Shown here piece after piece: positions 13,838 to 13,893 of a DNA stretch of 13,893 nt. Numbering within the stretch: position 1 is the first letter of the stretch; the number at the start of each line of letters is the position of its first letter. The stretch comes from an uncultured Muribaculaceae bacterium (GTDB taxonomy: Bacteria; Bacteroidota; Bacteroidia; Bacteroidales; Muribaculaceae): the NCBI GenBank assembly GCA_910584735.1, contig CAJUBM010000076.1, forward strand, positions 1-13,893, read 5' to 3'. The notes under the pieces are model-generated. The model saw nothing but the letters and a program-made list of their open reading frames with translations, was not told where the DNA came from and ran no database searches. A program made the position numbers and the translations under genes.

Positions 13838-13893
13838 GCCGCTTCTGTTATATAACACTTTTGGCAATGGTAACTTTATAGTGGCGCCGGACC
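13838..13893. other. Right-edge sequence, coding status unresolved
   Basis: These 56 bases could hold the 3' end of a leftward gene: one minus-strand frame is open from the edge to a TAA at 13850-13848 (ending VTIAKSVI), and another is open through the hairpin to a TGA near 13820. Neither tail is recognisable. If the first is real, the 12-bp hairpin would sit about 10 bases after its stop. The sequence cannot decide. Confidence 0.25.

Overview
The window reads as a chromosomal housekeeping segment from a member of the Bacteroidales, plausibly Muribaculaceae or a close relative. Three things point there. The gene orders sppA-lpxK-PNP-thiL and nusB-yajC-YbbR-coaE are, as I know them, typical of Bacteroidetes. 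Noncoding gaps carry Bacteroidetes-type promoters (TTTG, about 20 bp, TAnnTTTG). Clear Shine-Dalgarno sequences are scarce and TTG starts appear. No rRNA, tRNA, CRISPR array, transposase or phage gene is visible, and nearly all of the sequence is coding.

Layout. Positions 88-1668 (+) encode release factor 3 (prfC). A promoter at 1728-1759 then leads into the rightward genes sppA (1810-3579), lpxK (3645-4736), a trimeric-type purine nucleoside phosphorylase (4870-5682) and thiL (5745-6830). A stem-loop with a T-run at 6888-6928 ends this block. A TAACTTTG promoter element starts 2 bp after it and opens the second rightward block: an enlarged nusB (7017-8444), yajC (8474-8812), a YbbR/CdaR-like membrane protein (8868-9875) and coaE (9892-10497). 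On the minus strand, reading leftward from a promoter at 13738-13707, come thrC (13663-12350), a small conserved hypothetical gene (12310-11951), a PlsC-type acyltransferase (11938-11390) and a nitrilase-superfamily amidase (11397-10519). These converge on coaE with a 21-bp gap. The right edge (13664-13893) is noncoding as far as I can read it and holds a strong 12-bp hairpin.

Functionally the segment mixes translation termination (prfC), transcription elongation (nusB), envelope work (sppA, lpxK, yajC, YbbR-like, acyltransferase), cofactor synthesis (thiL for TPP, coaE for CoA), purine salvage and threonine synthesis. I see no defence system, biosynthetic cluster or mobile element.

The points most worth a second look are: (1) a NusB of 475 residues whose N-terminal region appears tandemly duplicated with an offset of about 165-170 residues; (2) an intrinsic-terminator-like hairpin plus T-run buried in the first 125 bases of the YbbR-like gene, upstream of coaE; (3) an Asp in the PNP at the position where 6-oxopurine-specific enzymes carry Asn; and (4) inverted repeats in several intergenic gaps, including one overlapping the sppA -33 element and a chain of competing hairpins upstream of thrC.
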